Both the position numbers and the translations under genes were made by a program. Below are positions 1 through 8,076 of a stretch of 51,717 nucleotides of DNA, in pieces (position 1 is the first letter of the stretch; each line of letters starts with the position of its first letter). The stretch spans positions 1 through 51,717 of the forward strand of contig JAJYSU010000011.1 of NCBI GenBank assembly GCA_021793395.1, in the 5' to 3' direction. Source of the stretch: Actinomycetes bacterium (GTDB taxonomy: Bacteria > Actinomycetota > Acidimicrobiia > Acidimicrobiales > RAAP-2). The notes under the pieces were generated by a model. It did no database searches. It worked only from the letters and a program-made list of their open reading frames with translations, and had not been told where the DNA came from.

Positions 1-49
1 AAGAACTGGGACCTAAACCCAGCGCGTCTGCCAATTCCGCCACGCCCGC
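1..49 (-). tRNA. tRNA-Leu (UAG), partial
   Basis: On the minus strand the sequence begins GCGGGCG (acceptor stem), then a D-arm containing AATTGGCAGAC, then the anticodon stem CTGGG / CCCAG closing the loop TTTAGGT, which gives anticodon UAG. The window starts inside the variable arm, so the T-arm and 3' acceptor strand are not visible. The long D-loop pattern and anticodon fit a class II leucine tRNA. Confidence 0.9.
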
Positions 50-98
50 GAAGCACCTACTGTAGGCGCTACGTCGGAGGGGGTCGGCCGGCGCACGG

Positions 99-104
99 TA
101 GATT
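99..104 (+). promoter_or_regulatory. -10 box (TAGATT) of a leaderless clpP promoter
   Basis: TAGATT lies exactly 6 nt before the clpP ATG, so transcription would start at or next to the A of the start codon. There is no Shine-Dalgarno sequence at a usable distance. The same TAGnnT-6 nt-start arrangement recurs at several other genes in this window. Confidence 0.6.
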
Positions 105-110
105 GGGGCG

Positions 111-698
111 ATGATACACGCCCAGTCCGTCGAGAGTTTCGGCGCCAATGACCTTAACCAGCGCCTCCTCCGCGAGCGAATCGTCTTCCTGGGCTCTCAG
201 GTGGATCAGACCACGGCAAATCGCATCTGCGCCGAGTTGCTCCTGCTCGAGGCGGAAGACCGCGACAAGGACATCAGCCTCTACATCAACTCCCCTGGGG
301 GATCGGTGACCGACGGGTTGGCGATCTACGACACGATGCAGTACGTGAACTGCGACATTCGTACGATCTGCGTGGGCATGGCGGCGTCCATGGGCCAGTT
401 TCTGCTCTGTGCCGGCGCGCCGGGCAAGCGCTTTTCGCTGCCGCACAGTCGGATCCTTATGCACCAGCCCTCGGCCGGCGGCATGCAGGGACAGGCCTCG
501 GACATCGCGATTCAGGCCGAGCAGATCGTGTACCTGAAGAAAATGCTGGCCGAGCGCATCGCGTTCCACACCGGTCAGCCGCTGGAGCGCATCGAGACCG
601 ACTCGGATCGAGACCGTTGGTTCACGGCGCAGGAGGCCAAGGACTACGGCTTCATCGACGCGGTGATCGATCGCTCGGCGTTGCGCCACGAGGTCTAG
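111..698 (+). CDS. clpP: ATP-dependent Clp protease proteolytic subunit ClpP
   Basis: A 195-residue serine protease subunit of the cytoplasmic Clp machine. It forms a tetradecameric barrel that degrades proteins unfolded by ClpX or ClpC. The catalytic Ser93 sits in GMAASMGQ, His118 in RILMHQP and the third residue, Asp168, in DSDRDRWF. Length and spacing match the family. The ATG at 111 is favoured because it sits 6 nt after a TAGATT box, as for a leaderless message. Actinobacteria often carry two adjacent clpP genes. Only one is visible here, preceded by a tRNA, so a second copy would be elsewhere. Confidence 0.96.
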   Translation: MIHAQSVESFGANDLNQRLLRERIVFLGSQVDQTTANRICAELLLLEAEDRDKDISLYINSPGGSVTDGLAIYDTMQYVNCDIRTICVGMAASMGQFLLCAGAPGKRFSLPHSRILMHQPSAGGMQGQASDIAIQAEQIVYLKKMLAERIAFHTGQPLERIETDSDRDRWFTAQEAKDYGFIDAVIDRSALRHEV

Positions 699-1633
699 TG
701 GGCGAGCCGTCGCCCGCGGGCGTCGAGCGACGCCATCTCGAGAATGCACCCGTGCGCGTCGTCAGCGCGCGGGTGAGTCTGACGACGCGTCTGCGTAATC
801 TTCTCGAGCGTCGCGAACTACTGAGCGGCCTCATCAGCTCCGACATCCGTATCAAGTACAAGGGATCGGTCCTCGGGCTCTTTTGGTCGATGCTCTCGCC
901 CGCGCTGACTCTGGCGACGTACTACCTGGTGTTCTCGATTTTCCTGAAGAACGGCATTCCCAACTTCGTGATCTACCTGTTCTCGGGACTCGTGGTGTGG
1001 AACCTCTTCCAGACCGCGGTGAACAGTGCCACGGGAGTGATCGTCGATCGTGCGGGGTTGGTGAAGAAGGTCTCGTTTCCGCGCGAGATCCTCGCCCTGG
1101 CGAACGTCGGCGCGTCGGTGATCTACTTCTTGATTCAGTTGGTGGTGCTGATTGCCTTCCTGTTGCTCGTCGGTCACCAGCCGGCGTGGGGATTCTTGTG
1201 GCTGTTGCCGATCTCGTTCGCCGCGCTCTACCTCTTCACCGCGGCGGTGGCCATTGTCATGTCGGCCGTGACGGTGTACCTTCGCGACATGCGTCACCTG
1301 ATGGAGGTGGTGCTGCAACTGTGGTTCTGGCTGTCGCCGGTGGTGTACTCCTACGAGAACTCCCTGGCGCCGGCGCTGCACCGTCACGGTCTGAGTGTCC
1401 TGTACTTCCTCAACCCAGTGACGCCGATCATTCTGACGTTTCAGCGGGTCTTCTACGTCGCGACGACGGTCCGCTCGACCACGACCGGGGCGCCGCTGCA
1501 CATTCTGCCTCAATGGTCGCTGACGAGCTTCTTCGAACTCGACCTCGGCCTGCTGGCGGTGACAGTCATCGTGTTCCTCTTGGCGCTCGCGCTCTTCGGG
1601 CGACTCGAAGGCAACTTCGAATCGGAGTTGTGA
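698..1633 (+). CDS. ABC-2 type polysaccharide export permease (Wzm/TagG-like)
   Basis: An integral membrane protein of about 311 residues with six predicted membrane segments, starting around SVLGLFWSMLSP. Just before that lies the short amphipathic stretch SDIRIKYKGS, typical of O-antigen and teichoic-acid ABC permeases. It would form the channel with the ATPase encoded next to it (TGATG overlap at 1631-1635) and move an undecaprenyl-linked glycan across the membrane. The start is uncertain: GTG 698 overlaps the clpP stop by one base and has GAGG just upstream, but GTG 752 and GTG 773 are also in frame. No glycosyltransferase is nearby, so the glycan cannot be named. Confidence 0.85.
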   Translation: MGEPSPAGVERRHLENAPVRVVSARVSLTTRLRNLLERRELLSGLISSDIRIKYKGSVLGLFWSMLSPALTLATYYLVFSIFLKNGIPNFVIYLFSGLVVWNLFQTAVNSATGVIVDRAGLVKKVSFPREILALANVGASVIYFLIQLVVLIAFLLLVGHQPAWGFLWLLPISFAALYLFTAAVAIVMSAVTVYLRDMRHLMEVVLQLWFWLSPVVYSYENSLAPALHRHGLSVLYFLNPVTPIILTFQRVFYVATTVRSTTTGAPLHILPQWSLTSFFELDLGLLAVTVIVFLLALALFGRLEGNFESEL

Positions 1634-2784
1634 TGGTCGACGTCGTCGATGTGGCCGCGGTCTCCAAGCAGTTTCGGATTCACCACGAGCGCCATCAGTC
1701 GCTGAAGGAGCGCTTGTTGCACCCGCGTAGTGGCACGGTTGAGGTCTTCCACGCGTTGGATGACATTAATTTTCGCGTCGCCGAGGGCGAGACCGTGGGC
1801 ATCCTCGGCCACAACGGATCGGGTAAGTCGACGCTGCTGAAGTGCATCTGCGGCGTGCTGCAGCCGACCTCGGGGCGTATCCACCTGCGCGGGTCGCTCG
1901 CCGCGCTGCTCGAACTCGGCGCGGGCTTTCAGCCCGAGCTCTCGGGCCGCGACAACATCTACCTCTACGGCGCGATGCTGGGATTCTCGCGACGGATGGT
2001 CGACGCCATCTTCGACGACATCGTGGCCTTCAGCGAACTCGACAACTTCATCGACACGCAGGTCAAGTTCTACTCGTCGGGTATGTACGTGCGACTGGCC
2101 TTTGCCGTGGCCGTCAACGTCAATCCGGACATCCTCGTGGTGGACGAGGTCCTCGCCGTGGGTGACGAGCGCTTTCAGGCCAAGTGCATTGATCGCATCC
2201 GTCGCTTCCAGACCGAGGGCCGATCGATTCTTCTGGTGACTCACCAGGCCGACACCGTGCGCGCCATTTGCGATCGGGCGATCGTTCTGGATCGGGGTCT
2301 CATGGTCGCCGACGGACCGGTCGCCGAATCCCTGCGGATCTTCCGTGAGCATCTGATGGGTGACGCCGCGCGCCACGACGAACGAGTGACCGAGGTGCGC
2401 GCGACGATCGAGTCGGTCTCCACGCCGTCGGGCTCCTTCGAAGTGCGCAGCGGTGCCGCGATGCACTTCGACGTGGCGGTGTCGGCCGAGACGGCCTTTA
2501 GCGGCAACTTCGTGATGGAGGTGTTCACCCGCGCCGGTCAGTTGGTGAGTCGCAGCGACGCTCAGGGGGCGCCTATCAACCTCGTACCCGGGACGAACCA
2601 CGTCAGTGTGGATCTTAAGGAGATCCCTCTACTGGACGGCGTCTACGACATCAACGTCGGCGTCGTTGACCACCTCGGCTCGACGGTGATCGCCTGGCGT
2701 GAGAGTGCGGCCTCCATGCAGGTGCTCTACGACGGTCGCGAGGGCGGCGTGGTGGAACTGGGACCGGTTATTCGTCAGACGTAG
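1633..2784 (+). CDS. Polysaccharide ABC exporter ATPase with C-terminal carbohydrate-binding-type domain (Wzt/TagH-like)
   Basis: 383 residues. The N-terminal ABC domain carries Walker A GHNGSGKST (59-67), the signature YSSGMYVRLAFA (147-158) typical of the Wzt/TagH subfamily, Walker B ILVVDE (167-172) and the H-loop His204. The roughly 130 residues after about 250 resemble the beta-sandwich Wzt C-terminal domain that recognises the end of the exported glycan in some O-antigen exporters. ATG 1633 overlaps the permease stop, so the two are translationally coupled. The gene ends convergently, overlapping the next gene by 17 bp. Whether the cargo is an O-antigen-like, teichoic-acid-like or other glycan is not shown by the sequence. 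Confidence 0.9.
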   Translation: MVDVVDVAAVSKQFRIHHERHQSLKERLLHPRSGTVEVFHALDDINFRVAEGETVGILGHNGSGKSTLLKCICGVLQPTSGRIHLRGSLAALLELGAGFQPELSGRDNIYLYGAMLGFSRRMVDAIFDDIVAFSELDNFIDTQVKFYSSGMYVRLAFAVAVNVNPDILVVDEVLAVGDERFQAKCIDRIRRFQTEGRSILLVTHQADTVRAICDRAIVLDRGLMVADGPVAESLRIFREHLMGDAARHDERVTEVRATIESVSTPSGSFEVRSGAAMHFDVAVSAETAFSGNFVMEVFTRAGQLVSRSDAQGAPINLVPGTNHVSVDLKEIPLLDGVYDINVGVVDHLGSTVIAWRESAASMQVLYDGREGGVVELGPVIRQT

Positions 2785-3448
2785 GCGCGTCGTCGTGGGC
2801 CGGGAGGCGCGCGAAGCCCCGCAGGGCGCCGAGGGGTCCGAGTCGTCCGACGTCGAAGGGGTACGTGGCGCGGCGTAGGAGTCGGCGGTCGCCGCGCGAG
2901 TTGCCGTAGGCGAAGATGGTCGGGGGCTCGTCGTCGCGCTGGCTGATCCACTCCTCGAGACGACGAAGTTTCTCGGCACCGCGGCAGTTGCGCCCGAGGT
3001 ATCCTCCCGTCAGCCTTCCAAGGGGATCGACCGCGAGGCGCGTGCCCAGCGCCGCCTGGGCCCCTAACTGTTCCGCGACGACCGCGACGTAGATCTCGGG
3101 GGACGCCGACACGATCACGACGTCGTCGCCCCGTTCCCGGTGCCAGGCCAGACGGGCGAGGGTGCGCGCGCGTCCGCGCTCGGCGACTAGGTCGGCGGCG
3201 AAGGCCCGCGACGCCTCGCGCACCTCGTCTAGCGCGCGCCCCTCGAGTAGTCGACGAAAGAGGCGCTCCTTTGCCCGGTCGGCGCTAGCGCCGCTGCGGA
3301 GGGCACCGATCAGGAGTGGAATCGCGAGTCGGACGGCGGCACGGTAGGTGCGCGCGGTCCCGCACAGTGAGCGCAGCCAGCGAAAGACGCTGCCGCCCTC
3401 GGTGAGGGTTCCGTCCAGATCAAACGCCGCGACGACGCGAGGAGCCAT
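2768..3448 (-). CDS. HAD-superfamily IB phosphatase (SerB-like)
   Basis: 226 residues from ATG 3448. The nucleophile motif FDLDGTL (Asp10, Asp12) is at the N-terminus, motif II is IVSASPE, and motif III/IV is YGNSRGDRRLL. This arrangement, with an alpha-helical cap between motifs I and II, fits subfamily IB (phosphoserine phosphatase and relatives). The substrate cannot be read from sequence; a phosphoserine or lysophospholipid-type phosphate is possible. The ORF extends upstream, but ATG 3448 gives the usual short lead to motif I and lies 6 nt after AAGACT, a possible leaderless -10. It is convergent with the exporter ATPase, sharing 17 bp. Confidence 0.8.
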   Translation of the reverse strand: MAPRVVAAFDLDGTLTEGGSVFRWLRSLCGTARTYRAAVRLAIPLLIGALRSGASADRAKERLFRRLLEGRALDEVREASRAFAADLVAERGRARTLARLAWHRERGDDVVIVSASPEIYVAVVAEQLGAQAALGTRLAVDPLGRLTGGYLGRNCRGAEKLRRLEEWISQRDDEPPTIFAYGNSRGDRRLLRRATYPFDVGRLGPLGALRGFARLPAHDDAPTSDE

Positions 3449-3526
3449 CGTCCCAGTCTTCCAGTTAGCGCGCGACACCGTAGCGTGATTTGCACCAGCA
3501 CCGTGTGACTAATCACCGATGATCGC

Positions 3527-3532
3527 TAGCAT
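3527..3532 (+). promoter_or_regulatory. -10 box (TAGCAT) upstream of the peroxiredoxin gene
   Basis: TAGCAT lies 31 nt before the ATG at 3564, leaving a leader of roughly 25 nt that contains the strong ribosome site AAGGAG. No convincing -35 hexamer is seen at 17 nt. Confidence 0.4.
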
Positions 3533-3563
3533 GGGCTGATCGGTTCAGCGTAAGGAGAGCACT

Positions 3564-4199
3564 ATGACGGTACGTCTCGGTGATGTGGCCCCCGATTTCA
3601 CGGCGGACACGACGGAGGGTCCTATCTCATTTCACCAGTGGTTGGGTGACAGTTGGGGAATCCTCTTCTCGCACCCCAAGGACTTCACGCCCGTGTGCAC
3701 GACGGAACTGGGTGCCTTCGCCAAGCGTAAGGCGGAATTTGACGCCCGTAACACCAAGTTGATCGGCGTCAGCGTCGACGACGTGGCCTCGCACAACTCG
3801 TGGAAGAGCGATATTGCGGAGACGCAGGGGACCGCGTTGAACTTTCCCATTATTGGTGACGAGTCGCGCACGGTGGCGACACTGTACGACATGATCCACC
3901 CCAACGCCAGCGACACCCTGACGGTGCGTAGTGTCTTCATCATCGGACCCGACAAAAAGGTGAAGTTGACTCTGACCTACCCCGCCTCGACGGGGCGCAA
4001 CATCGATGAGATCCTGCGGGTGTTGGACTCGTTGCAGCTCGTGGACCGGTTCCCGGTGGCGACGCCGGCCGACTGGAAGCAGGGCGACGACGTCATCATT
4101 GCTAATTCGGTCAGTGACGAGGATGCCGCCGTCAGGTTTCCCCAAGGCTTTCGCAAGCTGAAGGACTACCTGCGACTCACACCTCAGCCCACCAAGTAG
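3564..4199 (+). CDS. 1-Cys peroxiredoxin (Prx6/AhpC-TSA family)
   Basis: 211 residues. The thioredoxin-fold peroxidase reduces hydrogen peroxide and alkyl hydroperoxides. The peroxidatic Cys45 lies in DFTPVCTTE, and this is the only cysteine in the protein, so it is a 1-Cys enzyme needing an outside thiol for recycling. The long C-terminal domain after about residue 150 is typical of the Prx6 subfamily. The ATG at 3564 is preceded by GTAAGGAGAGCACT, a good ribosome site. It is a single-gene unit: a GC-rich hairpin follows at 4222-4244. Confidence 0.93.
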   Translation: MTVRLGDVAPDFTADTTEGPISFHQWLGDSWGILFSHPKDFTPVCTTELGAFAKRKAEFDARNTKLIGVSVDDVASHNSWKSDIAETQGTALNFPIIGDESRTVATLYDMIHPNASDTLTVRSVFIIGPDKKVKLTLTYPASTGRNIDEILRVLDSLQLVDRFPVATPADWKQGDDVIIANSVSDEDAAVRFPQGFRKLKDYLRLTPQPTK

Positions 4200-4221
4200 C
4201 CAGTTCGTCACGTCGACGGGC

Positions 4222-4244
4222 CGCGCCGGCATCAGCCGGGCGCG
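4222..4244 (+). terminator. GC-rich hairpin after the peroxiredoxin gene
   Basis: CGCGCCGGC (4222-4230), loop ATCA, then GCCGGGCGCG (4235-4244) pair with one bulged G. There is no T-run after it, so it could be a terminator of the actinobacterial type without a U-tract or simply an mRNA-stabilising hairpin. Confidence 0.45.
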
Positions 4245-4303
4245 ACCGACGTCAGAGTCTCGGGGGCGGCGCGTCCGCCGTCCGCCGTTGAAGGGAGAAG
4301 ACG

Positions 4304-5140
4304 GTGCGCGACACCATCACGATGGCGGGCCGGGAGGTCCATCGCCTGGGCTACGGCTCGATGCGCTTGACCGGCCCGGGTATCTGGGGCTATCCGGCGG
4401 ACTCCGACAACGCCGTGCGAGTGTTGCGCCGTGCGGTCGAGCTGGGTGTTGACTTCATTGACACGGCGGACTCCTACGGACCCGAGGTCGCCGAGGAGTT
4501 GATCGCACGTGCACTTCACCCGTACGGCACGGTACAGGTGGCCACCAAGGCCGGTCTGTTGCGAACGGGACCCGATCAGTGGGTGCCCTGCGGGCGACCG
4601 GACTACCTGCGTCAGCAGTGTGAACTCTCACTGCGCCGTCTGCGTGTCGACAGTCTCGACCTGTTCCAGCTGCACCGCGTCGATCCGACGGTACCGGCGG
4701 AGGAGCAGTTCGGCCTGCTCGCCGCGCTGCTCGCCGAAGGAAAGGTACGCGCCGTGGGCCTCTCGGAGGTGAGCGTGGACCAGGTGCGGGCTGCTCGCGA
4801 GAGCGTCCCGATTGCGACGGTCCAGAATCTCTACAACGTGACGAATCGGGCGAGCGAGGATGTCCTCGCCTACTGCGAGGCTGAGGGCATTGGTTTCATC
4901 CCGTGGTTCCCGGTCGCGGCCGGTGCGCTGGCGCGCCCGGGCGGCGCACTCGACGACGTGGCTGCTCGGTTGGGTGCGACCGTGGCTCAGGTTTCCCTGG
5001 CGTGGTTGCTCGCCCGCTCCCCGGTGATGATGCCCATTCCGGGAACATCCTCGATCGCTCACCTGGAGGAGAACTACGCGGCGATCGACGTTGAGTTGGA
5101 CGAGGACGCGCGAGCGGTCCTCGAGGGGCTGGTCACCTAG
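4304..5140 (+). CDS. Aldo/keto reductase
   Basis: 278 residues, a (beta/alpha)8 NADPH-dependent oxidoreductase. The catalytic tetrad is visible as Asp53 and Tyr58 in FIDTADSYG, Lys82 in ATKAG and His124 in FQLHRVD. The C-terminal cofactor segment is [15 protein letters not shown]. It starts with GTG 4304 after GAAGGGAGAAGACG. The physiological substrate is unknown. It converges with the acyl-CoA ligase gene: the two share the palindromic CTAG at 5137-5140 as their stop codons. Confidence 0.9.
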   Translation: MRDTITMAGREVHRLGYGSMRLTGPGIWGYPADSDNAVRVLRRAVELGVDFIDTADSYGPEVAEELIARALHPYGTVQVATKAGLLRTGPDQWVPCGRPDYLRQQCELSLRRLRVDSLDLFQLHRVDPTVPAEEQFGLLAALLAEGKVRAVGLSEVSVDQVRAARESVPIATVQNLYNVTNRASEDVLAYCEAEGIGFIPWFPVAAGALARPGGALDDVAARLGATVAQVSLAWLLARSPVMMPIPGTSSIAHLEENYAAIDVELDEDARAVLEGLVT

Positions 5141-6867
5141 GACGCCAGTGAGGCGCGCAACTCACGCTTGAGCACCTTGCCCTGGGGATTACGCGGGAGC
5201 GGGTCGGCGCGAAAGAAGTACCGTGTCGGCACCTCGAAGCGCGCGATCCTCGTGAGGAGGTGACGGGCGAACTCGTCGGCCTCGACTCGCCGACCCGGTC
5301 GTAGAACGATGACCGCGGCGACCTCTTCGCCGAGCGTGGCGTGGGGGAGACCGACGACCGCGCAGTCCGCGACGTCGGGGTGTTCGAAGAGCGCCGCCTC
5401 CACGATGATCGAGTAGACGTTCTCGCCGCCACGAATGATCACGTCCTTGGCTCGGTCGACGATGTAGAGGAAACCATCGTCGTCGAGGCGTGCGAGATCT
5501 CCGGTGTGCAGCCAGCCTCGGGTGAACGTGGCCGCGGTCTCTTCGGGTCGTCCCCAGTAGCCGCGCACCACGTTGGGTCCGCGTACCCACAATTCGCCGA
5601 CGACGTCGGGACCACGGGGTTGGTCGTCGTCCGGTTCGAGACCGCCGTAGCCCTCGGGGACGATGGCGACGTCGCACACCGGGACGGGGGGCCCGCAGCT
5701 GGTGGGTCGTGTGACGTAGTCGGGCCCGGTATTGAGAGCCAAGGCGGCGGAGGTCTCCGTGAGACCGTACCCGTTGCCGGGTTGGGCGAGGGGGAAGGCG
5801 GCGCGGATGCGGCGGACGAGTTCGGGGGGCGCGGGGGCGCCGCCGTAGGAGACGCTGCGGACGCTCGATGTGTCGTATCGTGCGAAGTCCGGGTGGTCGA
5901 GGAGTTGCATGACAACGGTTGGCACGCCGCCGATCATGGTGAGCCGCTCACTCGCGATGAGTTCGAGGGCGCGTGTCGCGTCGAAGTGGTGCATCATGAC
6001 TAACCGTCCACCCGCGGCGACGTTGACGACCATCACCGCGAGACATCCCGTGGCGTGGAAGAGGGGGATGGTGAGGAGCGCGGCGTTGGGCACATGGTCG
6101 GTGGTGGGAGACGGGAACCGTCGCGACGCGCGTTGGGCGATGAAGAACAGGTTCATCACGTTGGTCACGATGTTGCGGTGCGTGCTCACCGCCCCCTTCG
6201 GGCGACCCGTCGTTCCCGAGGTGTAGAACATCGTGGCGTCGTCGTCGGGCTCGATCGAGGCCGCGGGAGGGGTCGCGTCATCGCGTACGTCGCCGAGAAA
6301 CGTTGAGAAGGCGACGACGCGCACGCGAGCGAGCGTGGGGAGCGTCTCGTCGTCGCGGGCGTCGAGCACGACCAGGGTCGTCAGTTCGGCGAGGTGGTCC
6401 GCGAAGGGGAGCACGCTCGCGAGTCGCTCGGCGTCGACGAAGGCGACGGTACTCGCGGAGTCCGCGAGACCGTAGCGCAGCTCGTCGCTGCTCCACCAGG
6501 CGTTGAGGGGTACGACCAGCGCGCCCAGGACCGCGGCGCCCCAGAACGTGCACACCCACTCGGGGAGGTTGCGGCCAATGAGGGCGACCCGCGTGCCGTG
6601 ACCTACTCCCTCGTCGCTCAAGCGTTGCGCGAGGGTTGACGCCACGCGATAGTGCTCGTCGAAGGTCATGCGCCGGTCGCCGTAGACGAGGAAATCACGG
6701 TCACCGTAGCGTCGCGACGATTCCAGCACGTCGCGTAGCGATCGTGGAGCGTGGCGCCACACTGTCATCTCCACGTCGCCGACTCGAATCCGCTCGGTCT
6801 CGAACATCTCGCCGGGAGCGGTCATCGCGGCCGTGACCTCGGCGAGCGACGCGCGAGACTCGTCCAC
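5137..6867 (-). CDS. Acyl-CoA synthetase / fatty-acid-CoA ligase (AMP-forming)
   Basis: 576 residues of the ANL superfamily, which activates a carboxylic acid with ATP to an acyl-adenylate and then transfers it to CoA. The P-loop [11 protein letters not shown] is at 215-225, followed by GYGLTETSA and the hinge region [17 protein letters not shown]. The adenylating lysine is in [12 protein letters not shown] near the C-terminus. The GTG at 6867 abuts the orn stop codon (TAA-GTG), suggesting coupled translation; ATG starts at codons 15 and 21 are alternatives. The specificity (medium- or long-chain fatty acid, or other acid) cannot be read from the sequence. Confidence 0.92.
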   Translation of the reverse strand: MDESRASLAEVTAAMTAPGEMFETERIRVGDVEMTVWRHAPRSLRDVLESSRRYGDRDFLVYGDRRMTFDEHYRVASTLAQRLSDEGVGHGTRVALIGRNLPEWVCTFWGAAVLGALVVPLNAWWSSDELRYGLADSASTVAFVDAERLASVLPFADHLAELTTLVVLDARDDETLPTLARVRVVAFSTFLGDVRDDATPPAASIEPDDDATMFYTSGTTGRPKGAVSTHRNIVTNVMNLFFIAQRASRRFPSPTTDHVPNAALLTIPLFHATGCLAVMVVNVAAGGRLVMMHHFDATRALELIASERLTMIGGVPTVVMQLLDHPDFARYDTSSVRSVSYGGAPAPPELVRRIRAAFPLAQPGNGYGLTETSAALALNTGPDYVTRPTSCGPPVPVCDVAIVPEGYGGLEPDDDQPRGPDVVGELWVRGPNVVRGYWGRPEETAATFTRGWLHTGDLARLDDDGFLYIVDRAKDVIIRGGENVYSIIVEAALFEHPDVADCAVVGLPHATLGEEVAAVIVLRPGRRVEADEFARHLLTRIARFEVPTRYFFRADPLPRNPQGKVLKRELRASLAS

Positions 6868-7413
6868 TTACGGCGTGGCGGACGGCGCGAAGAGTGTCGC
6901 GCGGTAGTGCACCAATTCGGCGATGGACTCGCGGACGTCGTCGAGCGCACGGTGCGTCGTGGCCTTGGCGGGCAGTGACGCCAGGGCCTCGGGGTTCCAG
7001 CGCCGCGCCAACTCCTTCAAGGTGGAGACGTCAACGTTGCGGTAGTGGAAGAACGACTCGAGGGTCGGCATGTAGGCCTGGAGGAATCGACGGTCGGTGC
7101 CGATCGAGTTGCCACAGAGTGGGACCGTGCCCGATTGGTCGATGTGTTGGCGCAAGAAGTCCAGGGTGGCGCGCTCCGCGTCGGCAACCGTGGTCGTGGA
7201 CGCGGTGATGGCCTCGAGGAGGTGGGACCGGGTGTGCATGGCGCGCACGACGTCGCCCATCTGGTCGAGTTGTTCCTCGGTGGCGTGAATGACCAGATCG
7301 GGTCCCTCGGCGACGATCGCGAGGTGGTCGTCGGTCACGATGGTGGCAATCTCCACGATGACGTGACGCTCGGGGTCTAACCCGGTCATCTCAAGATCTA
7401 GCCAGACGAGCAC
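6868..7413 (-). CDS. orn: Oligoribonuclease
   Basis: 181 residues, a DEDDh 3'-to-5' exonuclease that finishes RNA decay by degrading 2-5 nt oligoribonucleotides, including pGpG from c-di-GMP turnover. The acidic residues are Asp6 and Glu8 (WLDLEMTGLD), Asp107 (GNSIGTDRRFL), and His154 and Asp159 (THRALDDVRES). The GTG start at 7413 follows TAGTGT by 6 nt, the leaderless arrangement. It is divergent from dut across a 53-bp spacer and probably cotranscribed with the acyl-CoA ligase gene downstream. Confidence 0.95.
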   Translation of the reverse strand: MLVWLDLEMTGLDPERHVIVEIATIVTDDHLAIVAEGPDLVIHATEEQLDQMGDVVRAMHTRSHLLEAITASTTTVADAERATLDFLRQHIDQSGTVPLCGNSIGTDRRFLQAYMPTLESFFHYRNVDVSTLKELARRWNPEALASLPAKATTHRALDDVRESIAELVHYRATLFAPSATP

Positions 7414-7419
7414 GTCACG

Positions 7420-7425
7420 ACACTA
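7420..7425 (-). promoter_or_regulatory. -10 box (TAGTGT) of the leaderless orn promoter
   Basis: On the minus strand TAGTGT is followed by CGTGAC and then the GTG start codon. No ribosome binding site is present. It lies back to back with the dut promoter in a 53-bp spacer. Confidence 0.6.
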
Positions 7426-7454
7426 GTGACCCCGCGGCCCTCCGAGCGTCACGG

Positions 7455-7460
7455 TAGCCT
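7455..7460 (+). promoter_or_regulatory. -10 box (TAGCCT) of the leaderless dut promoter
   Basis: TAGCCT is followed by GCGGCT and then the dut ATG at 7467, a 6-nt gap that places the transcript start on the start codon. Confidence 0.6.
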
Positions 7461-7466
7461 GCGGCT

Positions 7467-7901
7467 ATGGAGATACCCACGTACCCCCTGCGCGATGACG
7501 CCGTGATACCGCGCTACGCCCACGACGGCGACGCGGGCGCGGACTTGGTGGCACTCGAGGAGTGCACGCTCGCGCCGGGCGGAGGGCGTGCGATGGTGGG
7601 TACGGGCCTCAGCGTGGCAATTCCTCCCGGCTACGCCGGATTGGTGCTGCCGCGCAGTGGCCTCGCCGCCCGTCACGGTGTGACCTGCGTGAACGCCCCG
7701 GGGTTGATCGACGCGGGTTACCGCGGCGAGATCACGGTGGCTTTGGTGAACCTGGATCCCGTCGAGGAGTACCGCGTGAGTCCCGGGGAACGGATCGCCC
7801 AGTTGGTGATCGTGGCGGTGGCCACGGCGGCCTTCGCCGTCGCGGCGCACCTCTCGGACACCGAGCGCGCCGCGGGGGGGTTCGGCTCGAGCGGTCGCTG
7901 A
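7467..7901 (+). CDS. dut: dUTP diphosphatase
   Basis: 144 residues of the trimeric dUTPase family, which hydrolyses dUTP to dUMP and so keeps uracil out of DNA and feeds dTMP synthesis. All five family motifs are present in order: DAGADL, PRSGLA, NAPGLIDAGYRGEI, GERIAQLV and the glycine-rich C-terminal lid RAAGGFGSSG. The lid includes the usual aromatic residue that stacks on uracil. The ATG at 7467 sits 6 nt after a TAGCCT box, so the message is probably leaderless. Confidence 0.96.
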   Translation: MEIPTYPLRDDAVIPRYAHDGDAGADLVALEECTLAPGGGRAMVGTGLSVAIPPGYAGLVLPRSGLAARHGVTCVNAPGLIDAGYRGEITVALVNLDPVEEYRVSPGERIAQLVIVAVATAAFAVAAHLSDTERAAGGFGSSGR

Positions 7902-7927
7902 GGGTCGACGCGTTGGTGGTGGTCGGC

Positions 7928-7933
7928 TACACT
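7928..7933 (+). promoter_or_regulatory. -10 box (TACACT) of the tRNA-Gly promoter
   Basis: TACACT lies 9 nt before the first base of the tRNA. A partial -35 match, TCGACG, lies 17 nt upstream at 7905-7910. Confidence 0.5.
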
Positions 7934-7942
7934 GGGGGTGAC

Positions 7943-8018
7943 GCGGACGTAGCTCAGTTGGTAGAGCGCGACCTTGCCAAGGTCGAGGTCGCCGGTTCGA
8001 GCCCGGTCGTCCGCTCCA
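7943..8018 (+). tRNA. tRNA-Gly (GCC)
   Basis: The 76-nt cloverleaf has acceptor stem GCGGACG / CGTCCGC and D-arm AGCTCAGTTGGTAGAGC. Anticodon stem CGACC / GGTCG closes the loop TTGCCAA (anticodon GCC), and the T-arm is CCGGTTCGAGCCCGG. The 3' CCA is encoded (8016-8018). Confidence 0.97.
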
Positions 8019-8054
8019 CAGACTCGTGCACGGAGGCGAGAATCCGCTCCGGCG

Positions 8055-8060
8055 TAGGCT
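8055..8060 (+). promoter_or_regulatory. -10 box (TAGGCT) before the esterase gene
   Basis: TAGGCT lies 16 nt before the ATG at 8077. The predicted short leader would just hold the GGGAGG ribosome site. It belongs to the TAGnnT class seen repeatedly in this window. Confidence 0.4.
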
Positions 8061-8076
8061 GCGGCGGGAGGTGCGT

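Noticed and set aside
883..1632. Long upstream extension of the exporter ATPase frame
   Set aside because: It runs antiphase through the permease gene. The ABC domain starts properly at ATG 1633, directly after the permease stop.
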